This document shows, piece after piece, positions 42,461-54,157 of a stretch of 64,000 bases of DNA. Source of the DNA: Lates calcarifer (lineage: Eukaryota > Chordata > Actinopteri > Centropomidae); contig NC_066835.1 of NCBI RefSeq assembly GCF_001640805.2, positions 11,494,872 to 11,558,871 on the forward strand, written 5' to 3'. A program made the position numbers and the translations under genes. The notes beneath the pieces are model-generated. The model worked only from the letters and a program-made list of their open reading frames with translations. It had not been told where the DNA came from and did no database searches. Position 1 is the first letter of the stretch; each line of letters opens with the position of its first letter.

Positions 42461-43995
42461 TGAAGTGTTTAGTGAGTTTGTTCTGATGGTTCGCGTGTGT
42501 GTGTGTGTGTGTGTGCAGGAATTCACTATGTGTATGTATGAGTGTATTTAAAAGTATCTGGGTCACGCTGACTGTGTATGAAGACCTGATGTCCTTAGCT
42601 AGCCTCAGTTCGAGCGGAGATTAGATTTTCTCACAGGCATTTTGTTTAATGTGTCTTTTAGAAAATCTGAAACATGACAGTGGGATTTTACGTCCACATA
42701 TATTCACTTAAATTGGTATCTACGACTGCAGCTGGAGGCTAAACTTTATTCATCCCAGAATTTTAACAAACATAAGCTGTTGATTATTTTGTTAACATTG
42801 ATTCGTTAGACTTCAAGCCTACTGAGACCGATGCTGCATTCACTGTCATATATGAGTTCCCATAATCAGAAACAGAGCAGATCTCCGGTACAACTTCAAC
42901 AACTGCCAAGGTGCAGAGGGGAAACTGCCTTTAGGAGCTGCAATAACAACCAGCTCCCGACTTGTAAATCATGTTCACCCAGGTTGTAATTACAACTGTG
43001 AAACTGCTTTTCTGAAAGTGCTGACATATCAGATTTAATCCTGCCTGAACAGTTGAACAAATGTGGATGGACTGTCAATGTACAGTATTTGTGACCCATA
43101 CATGAAAATTTTGCAACTATACAGTCATCTTTATTTGTCCTGGGATGTGAAAGTTTTGTTTTTTTTTTTAAATGGAATTATGGGTTTTTGTTGAATAAAT
43201 GTAGTTTTCTGTTTGTTTTGAAGATCAGTGCAGCAGTAGATGCAAGTAGATTTAAGACTTTGGGCTCAAGTCCAAGTCAAGTGACCAAGTTAAACCTTCA
43301 GTCTTTCAGAGCTTGTTGACCTGATGCTCACCGTTAAAACTGCATGGCATTTTTAACGTTTTGCTTTCAAACCCTGGTCAGGCAAAGACCTAACAATTAA
43401 ATATTAATGTTTGTGTGATGCAAGGCCTGCCTGGCACTGTCTTATACTTAACCTGTATTGTTGCAGGACTTTACAAGGGCTTAACTTGAGACTTGACTGC
43501 TTTTGTCTCAAGTTGAGTGTTTAGAGAATGAAGTGAAGTCCAAGTTTCAAATCTTATGTCTACAACTTTGGTGGACACTCATTCAGTGTAAAATATGGAA
43601 ATAAAAAACAGTATCATGTTTCAAATGTTCAAAAGACTGAGGAGAGAAGCTCTCCTTTCACATTATTGGGGCACGGTCTGATAAAGGGACAGGACTTGGA
43701 GTTCACTAAGTTCTTATTTGTTTTGTTTTGGATTTACCCAGTTACGGCGAATTTCATCCCCTCTTCCCTCACATCACTCTCCTCTCTGTCACCCCACCCC
43801 TGTCTCTCTGTAAAACCCTCGCTCTTTCCTTGTTTGCATTTCTGACAATCACTGAACTCTCTTTTCACCGCCTCTCAACCAATGAGCTGACGGATACGGA
43901 GTAATCACTTCCTGGTAGGCTCTGTGGACACATACATACACACACACACACACACACAACACAAACAGAAGGCCAATGGGATGATATCATATCGG

Positions 43996-44042
<47 letters not shown>

Positions 44043-45312
44043 ACACATACAGCTTTCTCTCCCATCCCCTTTTCCTCTATACGTGAACATGTTGGGAATG
44101 TGTTGTATTAGCGTTTTCTTAGTCAAAGAGCAGAGTAATCCCTCTGTGAACAGCCCGGCCTGCTGGGGAACACAGGAGGGGAGGACACAGACTGATGCTC
44201 GGGACTCTGACACTGTTGGTTTTGTCGTGAGGCTGCTGTTAAATATGAAAGATTTGATGCACTTTGTGTCTGAATGTCACCAGACTTGCTCTGTAGTTCA
44301 CCCACTGCAACTGACTGCAGAAGCTTAGTTTGCTTCGCTGTTTCTCAGTCAGCAGAAACACAAACAGCAGCAGCCAATCACAAAGATGGTTTCAAGTCAC
44401 AGCTCTCTCTCAGTTGGGTGCTAATCAAACTAACAGAGAGCATACTGTAAACAACAATAACGGCAATTGTTGCTGTTGTTGTTGGGGGTGGGAGTGGGGG
44501 GGGGGCATTTTGTGCCTTTATTGGAGAGTCAACAACAGAGAGATGATAGGAAATGAGGAGAGAGACGGATGGGAAGTGGCACTCAACAAACGTCCCTGTC
44601 CAGACTAAAACCTGGATGCTGCAGTTCATGGTCAGCTCCTTGAAGCCCTACGCCACCAGGGTGCCTACTCCATTGTTCTACAGACAAGTGGAAACTGTCA
44701 GGAACAACAGGCGTGTTGGCACATTGGTATATGATATGAAGTCATGGTTACAAGATCTTTTTTTTGGTCCTGAATCTGGTATCTTTAAGTTATGTTTGGA
44801 GCACATCTGAGTTATTATTTATCAAAAACATCGTCTTTATAATTAGATTTTAAGCAAAATACCTTAAAAAGTAGTTGGATTCTCTTCAGCTTTTTACTTT
44901 TGCAAACTTGTTTATAATCATTCATTCATTTTCTAATGTTATACCTGTGCAGGTTCCTGGTGTGTGGCAGCCATTTTGAGGAAAGTTCTCTGAGTCTGCA
45001 GGGCATTGTTCACCAACTCCGCCTGTGGATCATAAAGGGTCAGGGTCAGACAGGTTAGGATAATAATACATGCAGCATAACACATTTTATGCAACATACT
45101 GAGCAATGTGTTACTATACTGTGCATAGAGAGTGTTGCTGTCCCCTGGAAAGAAAAGATTTGCATGGTTTTCTCTCAGTTTCTTCATGTTTTGCCAGTGT
45201 ATTCTCAAGCCTATTGAACCATAGCCAGTAAATCTGTCTGTATTGCAGATATACAAGCAAGTATACAACACACACACACACAGAGTTTGGGTTAGTCCCA
45301 GCCAGCCGTGTC

Positions 45313-45389
<77 letters not shown>

Positions 45390-46491
45390 TGAGACCTCCA
45401 TTTGCAGGCCAAGGGAACCACCAGGGAGGCTTTGTCCTTAAAAGGAGCTCTACAAACTTAGAGAAACTACCTCTGTCTCTGCTCACACACTCCCCCCTTC
45501 TCACCCGGTGCAGTGATGGGACACAGAGATAGAAATCTTCTTTCAAGGTAGAATGGGAGAAATACAAGCATTTTTTTTTTTTTTTTTTTTTTTTTACATT
45601 TCAAGGTTATTTCTTTCTAACTGCCTTTACTCTTCTCCTGTTGTTTTGGATTCAGTCCAAGGATATAACACAGTTATTACTGCCAGCTGGCTTACCGCAA
45701 AACATGCTTACAGTCCTAGTGGGAGTATACGTCATTACCAGATAGGAAAAGGTGCTCCACTCGCAGATTGATTAATGAATGTAAGGTCAAAGTTCAATCA
45801 TACTCCCATCCTTGGCTTTGTAGAGGACAGGAAACCTTTGCTATCATACGTACACACGCACTCACTACCTGGTTTCTACCTTTAAATCCTGGACCTCCCA
45901 TACACTCTCATTACTATCCTTCCAGTAGGAACTAGTGTGTGACAGTCCTGTTTGTTTATAAATCTAGGTCCATCTCCCTGTAGAGATCGACAGACAGCTA
46001 GATATCATGCTTGACTTGAACAAGACTAAAATCATTTTGTGATTAAAATATGTCAAATTGATGAATTCTCAGAAACTTAAAACTGGCGGAATGCCCCTTT
46101 AAAGCATGATTAAACAATGCCTTTGCAACCGATAGACTGACAAACCTACTGCGCTGTGACTGCACATCATTACGACAGCAGCTGTGGTGACATCTGTTTC
46201 CAACAGCTGGTGCAACGTGTGTGTGTGTGTGTGTGTTTTCAAAGTGTGCATGGACAGGCGTGTGTCTGTGTGTGTGTGTATGTGTGTGTGTCTACAAGTG
46301 ATTCATCGTTTTGTGTGGAACATGAGGAGATTTTATACACTGAATAATGTGGGGTGAACATCTGTATCTCACACACGAATCACTCACATGTTTCTCCACC
46401 TCGCTTCCTATGGCTCGGCTGTGGTTCAGGTAGTCTGACACCGGACCTCTCAGCAGCACGTCGAAGGCCTCCACACACTGAGACAGACCTA

Positions 46492-46531
<40 letters not shown>

Positions 46532-46748
46532 GAGAAATCACAGCTTGTTTGCTTGTTTTATGCTTAAATGCATCCCCCGCCTTTTACTCAAGAGCTGTTT
46601 TGCCCTGTGCCCCCGAAAGCACAGACTTGCCTCCATCAATGCCGTTGACGCAGCTCCCGTTAGCCATGCCACCAGGAGCCTGCACGGTGACGGACATCTG
46701 CTCCAGGCGAGTCACGGCTCGCTCCAACCGCTGCATTAAATCTTCCAT
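31947..46748 (-). CDS. cap2: Cyclase-associated actin cytoskeleton regulatory protein 2
   Basis: Twelve coding exons on the minus strand: 46631-46748, 46388-46488, 44945-45022, 39025-39169, 38248-38333, 37303-37408, 33727-33910, 32925-33088, 32660-32783, 32466-32548, 32151-32294 and 31947-32030. They total 1417 bp. One extra base in exon 39025-39169 must be discounted, giving 471 residues (human CAP2 477). Order of parts: N-terminal helix [17 protein letters not shown] helical-folded domain ([43 protein letters not shown]); a proline-rich [11 protein letters not shown] segment; WH2-like [19 protein letters not shown]; and the CARP beta-helix domain from [11 protein letters not shown] to the end. 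Family knowledge: accelerates actin disassembly with cofilin and recharges G-actin; CAP2 is enriched in striated muscle. CAP2 is chosen over CAP1 from [23 protein letters not shown] and the neighbouring rbm24. The first intron has a GC donor. A 5'UTR acceptor lies at 46759. Confidence 0.92.
34391..34570. repeat. Degenerate copy of the teleost interspersed element
   Basis: ACTGAAACGATTAACTGGCC, AATCAATCATTTCAGCTG and AAAACAAGGCAGATGTCACC are shared with the family at 12129-12449 and 27805-27965. It lies in a cap2 intron. Confidence 0.5.
34782..34888. repeat. Two adjacent (CA)n microsatellites
   Basis: CA runs at 34782-34827 and 34861-34888 flank a 33-base unique segment within a cap2 intron. 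Confidence 0.9.
36007..36087. repeat. Long (CA)n microsatellite
   Basis: About 80 bases of CA with a single interrupting CC, in a cap2 intron. Confidence 0.95.
36248..36677. mobile_element. Palindromic MITE-like element, 430 bp
   Basis: Begins TTAAAGGAACAGTTCAACAT and ends ATCAACTATTCCTTTAA. The ends are inverted complements over about 23 bases, with few mismatches. Internal phrases (AGTTAGCATAGCTTAGC; TATGCTAAGCTAAGGTAACC with TGCTGCTGGCTGGACAT) are themselves mutually inverted, so the whole element is a long imperfect palindrome. I recognise it as a very common teleost non-autonomous DNA element. No transposase is encoded. TTAA stands at both ends, but target-site duplication is uncertain. 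Confidence 0.75.
41253..41571. mobile_element. Truncated copy of the palindromic MITE-like element
   Basis: Starts TCAAAGGAGCAGTTTGACAT and contains CCAGCAGTTGGTTAGCTTAG, AAAGACTAGAAACAGGATG and ATTAGCTTAGCACAAAGACT, matching the family at 36248-36677. The right inverted terminus is missing. Same cap2 intron. Confidence 0.65.
42078..42514. repeat. Cluster of five microsatellites: (GA)n, (CA)n, (GT)n, (GT)n, (GT)n
   Basis: GA run 42078-42113, CA run 42139-42186 (interrupted), GT run about 42265-42308, GT run about 42412-42459 and GT run about 42496-42514. CA followed by GT are complementary and could pair intramolecularly. Confidence 0.9.
43936..44050. repeat. (CA)n and (CT)n(CA)n microsatellites
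   Basis: A CA run near 43936-43960, then a CT run passing into CA at 43998-44050, in a cap2 intron. Confidence 0.85.
45316..45383. repeat. Long (GT)n microsatellite
   Basis: 68 bases of uninterrupted TG repeat in a cap2 intron, with a shorter CA run upstream at 45270-45282. Confidence 0.95.
45571..45595. repeat. Poly(T) tract
   Basis: 25 consecutive T in a cap2 intron. In the cap2 sense it is a poly(A) run. No adjacent element body was recognised. Confidence 0.9.
46489..46630 (-). promoter_or_regulatory. Short cap2 intron with GC donor and (UG)17-U5 acceptor
   Basis: This 142-bp intron between the first two coding exons has donor GGAG|GCAAGT (GC-AG class) on the minus strand. Its acceptor is a (TG)17 run, then TTTTT, then AG. 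No GT donor in the required phase exists near the first exon. The intron carries an in-frame stop if retained (after [16 protein letters not shown]). Confidence 0.75.
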
Positions 46749-46758
46749 GGTGACAAAC

Positions 46759-49700
46759 CTAGAAAACAAAAGGGGGTAATGTCTCAGAAACATCATGAGT
46801 GAGTGTGGAGTAGAGAGCCTGAAGCCAGCACAGATTCACCATCCAGCTCGCTGCCTCTTGTTTCCACACCACCATGTTGGCAGCAAAGGGTTAAACTAAA
46901 TGCATCTAGTGTGGTCAGGTTTATATGAACAACGTCTCTGTTTGAGGCCTCTGGCCCACTGCCGCAGTTCACAACCTCTGCCATGAACACATGAACACAT
47001 CACACAATTGGATTAAAAGAAGGACAGAGACTGGAGTCAGGCTGAGTGGAAAGTCAGAGAGTTATTTAGTACAGTAAAAGTGAAAAGGACCCTGGGAAAA
47101 CAGTTGATAGATACAGTATCTTTATTGACTGGGTAGGTGAGAGTCAAACGAACATAAACCAGGAGACCCACTAAAGTTTAAAACAACGAGAGCGAATGAT
47201 GATGATGCTCATCGGGAACAAAGTGACCTCACTGACCCTGGATGATCACCTGACGATGTTTCCACATATTCGCAAAAATAACTCCTGTTAGAGACAGGAG
47301 GGGAGGCACACTGACCCAAACATGTAAACACAGCATCTGTGCAACACCCACGATCGCACAGACAGCACCCAGACGCAGAAACATTCAGAGAGAGACAAGC
47401 CCAGCATCCGTGATATGTAACCAAATCTCCAACTGTAACCGAACGTCACTTAAATACATTCGAGATAGCAGCATAGACCACATCATATCTCCTTCTTTAA
47501 CACTGAACAGTTATATGCATCACTATGAGGTAAACACAGGCCTGTCTCCAATATTTATTAGTCAGCAGAGTGGAATTCAATCCAGCAGCCCACTGCATGT
47601 TTACGCAAACTACTGCTAGGTAACACGCACTTCCTAATCTGACACCTGCTACCTGTGTGCTCAACACAGAATGCAGTGGTGTGAGTTATAGATGGCTTCA
47701 TTTTGCTTTACAGAATGATCTATTTAAAAAAAACACCAGGAGGCTCCACATTAATATGACAGCTAACTATGTGGACTGGATTGTGTCTTCTGTCTGTAAT
47801 CTTTGTAAATTATGTCTAGTAATTATGTGCTATGAGCAACAAACATGTCCTGATGGGCGTCATCGACTGGTCTCTCTGGAGAAATCTCTCACCAGTGCCA
47901 GATGCCTGTTGCAGGGACTCAGCTGCTATTTCTGCTCTCTGGGTCACAGCAGCTCTTTAGACCTGAAATCTGGAGAGCTCCATGTGGGTTGTTAACAAGT
48001 GCGCAACAAATAAGATGTGAACCAACAATGTCAAGTCTGCCTCTAGGAAATGTGTGTGAATCGAGTAGAATCAGATTTATTTTTGGAGTTTGAGAAATTC
48101 AGTATTTTTATTTGTTATTTTGGTACCACTTTTTAATAAGATCCTTTATCAAACTGTTGAGCACTTTATAAAAAAGTGCTGCAGAACATCTGGACCAAAG
48201 TACATCTTATTAACAATGTATTAACTTTGATTATTGTAAGAACCTTGTATCAACAACTTATGAACATAAAACATATACATCCAGTGACTTACTACCTTGT
48301 GCTGTTGGCTAGTTAGAAAGTGAAAAGCCTTTAATAATGACTTAACATTTATACCAGCAAACTGTTCTTATGAAGGTCTTATTATTAGTCGATAAGTAAG
48401 TGATTTATTAATAATTTATGAACCTATTAGTTACAACTATTAAACTCTTTATAGTAAAGTGGTACTCTGTGGTGCTTTTGGCTCTAGAGAACATAATCAG
48501 CAGATTAATCTTTAATGAATAGAATCATTTATTGCAGCCCTATGGTTATGCCTCTAAATGTTTTTTTCACATTAAATGGAGTCCATAGAGTCAGCTACTG
48601 TATTTACTTAAGTTAAGAACATTTCACTTAATCACTGTCTCGCTCAACAACAATCTCAAACTTTGTTTAAAAACCACGAGACAGAAGCAGCCAGCAACTG
48701 ACCCGGTTGTATTGTAAACCAGCCAAACTCTCCATGGCGATGCAAAGACATAGCCAATGATGCTCTTTTAACTTTTCATATAGACTTTAATTTATTCAAG
48801 CCATCACAGAAACTGAATGGGAAACAGTTGGTGTGAGTTAAAACCTGCTGGTTGCATCAGAAATACATTTCTGTGGCACAAAGTCTCAGAAGTACAAGAG
48901 AGAAAAAAAAAAGAAAGTTGTAGTCATATACTGTACATATTATATTTCTTCCTATCATTTTCAGCAGCTGTACTGAGTACTGAGTTTCCACTGTGAGTGT
49001 TTTACTGTAGCCTCCACTACATGAATACATTCCTCCCTCTGTTCCTCCAGACAGGTGGGTCACAGCGCCTGCCACATAAAGACCCCAGACCAACAGCTGA
49101 GAAAGCACACATGTTCCTGCAGTGGAAATATATTACTGACTTCACCCCGACCTGCATGTGTCTCCTGAACCCTCTGGCCTGGTATCTGATCTTTGGGGCT
49201 ATATTGGGCCACAGCCTGGAGTTTGCTGCTATGGGCCGATTGTAAGATACTCGAATGTAGGTCTCAGTGTCCCGTACTGTGCTCTGGGACCGTGGATACA
49301 GTAAAATATCTGTACATATATGTTTTGGTGGAGTAGTGTTGACTCCACTCCACTAAACACTCCACTAAATATACTGTGGTTAATAGTCAGTAATGTAAAG
49401 CTATGGAATCAGTGTAACATGGACCCAATGATCAAAAGAGAATTTTTGGGCTTATGAGAGGCAGTTAATCATTAATCAATCAGAGAAAATCAGTAATCAA
49501 CAAAATAATCTCACCACAAGATCTATTGAGCAGCTATTCCGAGGCTTTTGATCATATTACATGGGCTTCATTAGCAGATGGGTTCATTTAATTTTGTTTT
49601 CTGAGCACTAACGGACTTCCATGATGGTTTAAAAGTTCAGTTAAAAAGTAAAAGATGAGTTTACTGAAAGTTTAAGTCAATTTTTAGTCCAACGTGGAAG

Positions 49701-50233
49701 AGATGCGACACAATAGAAAGCTCCAGAAGCTACTAAATGGACCATGAGGAGAAACTGTTTGGTGAGCTGGTGATTGGATCAGAAATGAACTTTGAAACTC
49801 TGAAAATGCCTCTTAACTATGACATTAACAGGCTGTTTGAGGCTCATTATGACTTATTACAGGTGGCTTCAGTCGCAGGCTCTCACAGGCCGAAGACACA
49901 AGAAAACATGACATGGCACTGGCACGCTGACAGGAATTTCACCGCCCCTCAAATCTGATGCTTCATGGTCCGCACCACAATAAAACCGTTAGTCCAGAGG
50001 GCGAACGAGATAAAAGAAAAAGAAAACAGCACAGACCCACTACATTTCGTCCTCACAGAGCGCCACTGCCAAGACGTAAGAAAGCATGGCGCTCAGGGAG
50101 CAGGTGAAGATGACTTTGTTTGGACATTTCCTCGCAGAGACTTCCACACACCCCCCACACACTGCTGCCCCACCCCGAAAATCAACTTAACTTGACGTTC
50201 AGGTAAAAACTGGTCAGTAGAGAGACGGCTTAC
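46759..50233 (-). other. cap2 5'UTR intron
   Basis: 3.5 kb between the cap2 start-codon exon (acceptor at 46759) and a putative GC-rich first exon at 50234. It contains an element with inverted ends at 48121-48466 and fragments of a teleost repeat near 48485-48541 and 49455-49515. No coding exon was identified. ORFs such as the one at 48997-49245 lack recognisable domains. Confidence 0.5.
48121..48466. mobile_element. MITE-like element with inverted ends (GGTACCACTTT...)
   Basis: Left end TGGTACCACTTTTTAATAAG; right end CTTTATAGTAAAGTGGTACT. The reverse complement of the right end (AGTACCACTTTACTATAAAG) aligns with the left end. About 345 bp, AT-rich, no coding capacity. It resembles a repeat seen in many fish genomes. 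Confidence 0.6.
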
Positions 50234-50340
50234 CTCCCTCCTCTGGTCCGCGGTAAATTTCTGACGGGATGTTTTGTTGTGTCTGTCAGTATCCCCGGGA
50301 CGGGCTCGTGGCTGTGTTCTGTCGCCGCGCGGCCCCCCCT
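50234..50340 (-). other. cap2: Candidate non-coding first exon of cap2
   Basis: In the minus sense it ends GGACCAGAGGAGGGAG followed by donor GTAAGCC (50227-50233). It lies at the edge of a GC- and CpG-rich stretch that reaches about 50.5 kb. It is inferred to splice to the acceptor at 46759. Confidence 0.5.
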
Positions 50341-50560
50341 CACCCGCAACTCCTGCCTCCCTGCCCCCGTCACTCAGCTGCGCACAGTACCGGGACTCTT
50401 CCGGGATGTCCTAATTAAGCAACACGGTAAACCTGACAGCCTCGCAGAGACCGGAGACCGTGACTCAGTGCCGCAGTGTCTCCTCCGGGGCAGGAAAGGA
50501 CGATTACCTCGCAGGCAACATGGCAGCCCTAGACAGCCCTGCTAAAAATAGACGAGTATT
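50341..50560 (-). promoter_or_regulatory. CpG-rich putative cap2 promoter
   Basis: A clear local rise in GC and CpG (CGCCGCGCGGCC, CCGTCACTCAGC, TTCCGGGATGTCC) against an AT-rich background, immediately upstream of the putative cap2 first exon. No TATA box was noticed. Confidence 0.45.
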
Positions 50561-50799
50561 GACGCTGTGGCAAAGACTTCTCGAAGGAATTGGACCTTTA
50601 CTTGCAGGGGAGTCATCACCATCATCATCCCCCAAGAGTCCATGGGAGTGAAATCAGGCCAGAGTTTGAACCCCCTTTCAAAATTCCCCCTAATCATGAG
50701 AGGTGCACTATTTATATCAACTGCTGGTGTAGACTGTACATCCTAGATGCTTAATAAGTCAGCAGGTGCACAATCCAGTAACGTCTCCACCATAAACCA

Positions 50800-50995
50800 A
50801 CTTTAAAGGAGCACTCCACTGATTTAGTGTCAAACTTCCACAAAGTTGTGGGATATGAGATCAACAGGTTTAAAAATCTTGGTTTAAATTGATGCGGCAG
50901 AGGCCAAGATATTCTGACTTTTAAGTCCCAAAAATGCCAGATCCTACACTTCCCATGGTGCAACTTGATGGCATCTTTTGTTAGGCTGCATTAAT
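50800..50995. repeat. Probable teleost interspersed repeat fragment
   Basis: The stretch starting TTAAAGGAGCACTCCACTGA and containing ACTTCCCATGGTGCAACTTG resembles a repeat seen in other fish genomes. It lies between the cap2 promoter and the rbm24 3' end. The remaining intergenic DNA (about 50.6-51.95 kb) shows no gene. Confidence 0.4.
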
Positions 50996-51950
50996 GTAAC
51001 ATGAATGTGAAAAGACTGGGAGTGTTTGGCATTATTTCAAGGAGAGAAAAGAGAAATAGGGAATGACATGAAACAGGTCGCTGGACAGATCTGAATTGGG
51101 GGTGTGTTTTATTGTCGGTATCTAGCGCACCAGGGATCCCTTATATTGATTTATTACAAGTTAAACCAGATACAAACAGTACCCTCTTTTAAATTAGCTT
51201 AAATTACTCTTGAGTTGATATTGGTTTTTGTAGCCATGTTGGCACTGGTCTGTAGTTCCTTTTGGTCAGAAAATTCCTCATATCTCCAGGTGGGACTTTC
51301 AGCTCTGATGCTGACATGAACGTTGGTTTTTTTTTCTCCCCCATTTGACTCCTTGTAATTAGAGTCTGTATGATATAACCTCAGTCAGAACTATCACAAG
51401 TCTATATCATTACTGTAATAAACACCAGCTTTAATTTTCTTATGTCATGAGTTTGAATCACTGCTGATTTCACCCACAAGGCCTTGCTGGATCCATGCTG
51501 TGTCATGGTCATGCACCTACAATATGTCTGCCAGTTTCATGTTTCACCAGGGACCAAAAATACTCCCCAGGGCTGAGGAAAAGAGGGCAGCAAAGTCTTT
51601 TTAACATGACTTATTGATTAGAGAGAAGATGAATCATTGATAGACTTGAATCCTGAGAGACTTCATCATGTGTCCTTCATATCCACGCAAACGCTCAGCG
51701 GGTGTGACTGTAATGTGAGAGTGTTTCAAATTAACAGACCGTTAACATGGCTTCACAGCATCTGGTGTGTGTGACAGAGAACACACAAATACTCACACAC
51801 AAAGGGAAGGAAAATGTGTCCAGGAAAAGATCAAACAGCACAAGGATGCGAGTGGAATATTATCATATGAGAGGTGTTTCACATTCAGGTAGCCTCATGT
51901 TATTGACTTCATGAAAAGAAATGTCACCAAGCTTTTTAAATATAGAACAT

Positions 51951-52098
51951 TTTATTCCAATTTTGAGTAAATGGTGTTGAAATTCTGAAGTAAAGGTTTT
52001 AATATCAACAGGACCTTTGCATTTAAATAGTAACACTTTACATGCCTTCATCCAGTGACAATGAAAAGCTTTCTTAAAAAGTTTTTTTGTCATTTATT
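51951..52098 (-). terminator. Candidate poly(A) signals of rbm24
   Basis: AATAAA in minus orientation at 52093-52098 and again at 51951-51956, 2.2-2.35 kb past the rbm24 stop. No closer hexamer was found. A long 3'UTR is known for vertebrate RBM24. Confidence 0.45.
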
Positions 52099-52867
52099 TT
52101 TCTCATATTTCCCTTGTAAGAAATAGTTCAAGTATAAAAATTCCCAACAGTGTAAAATAGGCCATCTGATGAATATTAAGCAAAAGAAGCACAGCTACTG
52201 AAACCTCGACGACGACTATACATTCTAGTGGAGAAAGCAGCATTTTTCGCTTTTGTTTTTGTCAAAATTATTATTGTTTTTTTTTTTCCTTTCATCTAAA
52301 CACAGAAGAGGCAGAGAACAATCTGCATGCAAACAGGCCTGCATTTAAATAAAGTTCTTCCATACAAAAGGCATTAAGCTAATATTTAATGTCATGTTCT
52401 AAAGAATCAAAAAGATAAAAAATAAAAGTACAGTGCACATAACAGTAATTTAAATAAGTCCTACATCAACATTTTTGGTTGAGTATGTTAATAATAATAA
52501 TTATTATATCATATTATTACTAAAACTAATCAATAACTTATATATGCCTTGAGATGAGTACATAATAATATTATTAATACAGTACCACCACTAAGTTTCT
52601 ACTCTCAGAGCGTTAACATAGTCAACCCTCAAAAATAAATATCTTAAATAGTACATTTCTCTCTTCTTTTTCAGTATTTTTTCTCTTAAATAGCAGTAAA
52701 AATGTAAGGCACACAGACCAACATAACGTCAAAGAGTAAACCCCCACCCACCCCCACTCCGTCCTCTCCACCCCACCTGGTGTTCTTGACAGACATGAGG
52801 CAGGCCAGTTGTTGGGGTGGCTTTGGTGAGAGTGTGTGTTTGTGAGTGTGTACCTGACACCAGGCTA

Positions 52868-52893
52868 CAGCAGCAGCAGCAGCAGCAGCAGCA
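52868..52893 (-). repeat. (CTG)n trinucleotide repeat in the rbm24 3'UTR sense
   Basis: Eight to nine uninterrupted CAG units on the plus strand, CUG in the putative rbm24 3'UTR. Confidence 0.85.
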
Positions 52894-53189
52894 CAGAGGT
52901 GGAAGTGCTGACAGCGGCAGGGCTGAATGACTGGGGGTGGTGGTGGTGTCGGTGGTGGTGGGGGCTCTGTGTCGGGTGGAGGGGTGTAACGTTGGTTTCC
53001 CAAATGGGCCCGGGCCGGGGATTAAAATGTGACAGCTCAACAAACGAGCACAAGTGATGCGTTCTTTCCAGAGTGATCCGTCTGTGTGGCGCTGGAGCGG
53101 CTCTGTCCACCCACCCCCAACAGCAGCTGCTCTCTCTCTCTCTCTCCTTCTCTCTGTCTTCTTTCTTTCTCTTTTCTTTCTCTCCATCC

Positions 53190-53225
53190 CAGAGCCAGAG
53201 AGATAGAGAGAGAGAGAGAGAGAGA
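53190..53225. repeat. (GA)n microsatellite with flanking CT-rich tract
   Basis: A GA run preceded at 53126-53182 by CT-rich sequence. The two are complementary and could form a hairpin in the putative rbm24 3'UTR. Confidence 0.85.
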
Positions 53226-54095
53226 AACACGACTGTGCTGCCTTTGTCTTTGACTGCTATGTGTGCAACTCTGGATGCATGTGTCAGTGTATGTGCGAGT
53301 GAAACATGTGGAAAAGCGACTGATTTAGTGTTTCTCATTGTCTGAAGCCGTGTTCAACCTCTCCCCCTGTTGTCAGTGCCTTTTTGTTTTGTTTGCCAAG
53401 TCCCCCTTTAGTCCAAGAGTCAAGTCAGAGTTGATGACTTTTTCAGTTTTTTGTTTCTTTTCTTTGCCTTTTTTTGTCTCCTGGTGATTTGTTTGCTCTG
53501 CATAGGTCAAGAGGTCGAGACACAGAGTAAAAAAAAAAAAAGAAAAAGAAAGAAAAAAAAGGGACATTCAGCATCAGGAAGATAAAAAGGTAGTTTTTCA
53601 AATATGTGTGACACAACAAGTTACGACTGCTCAACTTCCTGACAGAGGTCACATAATAATAGCTAACACATTGGAAACGGTTCCATTTCCCTGATTATCA
53701 GAAAGTATTGTACTCCAAAAAAATGCACTTGAAAAGACAAAAAGAACACGGAGAGCCCTCAATGTGTAATAATAACAATAATAAATATAAATGTTATGAG
53801 GGCATCAAATAACCGAAAGAACAGTTTCCTAAACTAACGTTAAAGACAGCAATAGGACTTAACGGCTTAGTTTAACACCTATACCAACCACAGGGATTAG
53901 TTCCTGCATTTCTTCTCTAGAAATAAGTACTCTACTACAATGATAATAGTAATGATAATAATAATAATCATAGTAATAACAACAACAATAATAGTAAATC
54001 ACTTTCCATTAATTGTTCTGCGATTTTTTTTCATTTTCTAATTTTTTGGTTGAAGCACAGCAAGTTGGAAAGTTATGTAAAAAGTTCCCACCTCA

Positions 54096-54096
54096 C

Positions 54097-54134
<38 letters not shown>

Positions 54135-54157
54135 CTACCACCACCATCATCATCATC
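54096..54157. repeat. (CAT)n trinucleotide microsatellite
   Basis: About 20 CAT units with a CAC/ACC interruption near 54134-54144, 150 bases past the rbm24 stop. Confidence 0.9.

Larger units (their letters stand above)
39170..44944 (-). other. Longest cap2 intron, repeat-rich
   Basis: This 5.8 kb intron separates the exon that ends QEPAQ from the exon beginning [10 protein letters not shown]. It contains one MITE-like copy, the microsatellite cluster 42078-42514, a (CT)n(CA)n block at 43998-44050 and a G-rich run near 44490-44506. No additional exon-like ORF was found. Confidence 0.7.

Noticed and set aside
42057..42566. 169-residue ORF rich in HT/CV/SL repeats
   Set aside because: Translation of CA/GT/GA microsatellites. 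The same artefact explains ORFs at 35889-36241, 44939-45567, 56392-56770 and 62289-62584.
31947..46748. Assignment of the CAP gene as cap1
   Set aside because: [11 protein letters not shown] is intermediate, but DYREFP, SINKTEG, NILIP and WDGSKL resemble CAP2, and rbm24 is next door as in human 6p22.3.
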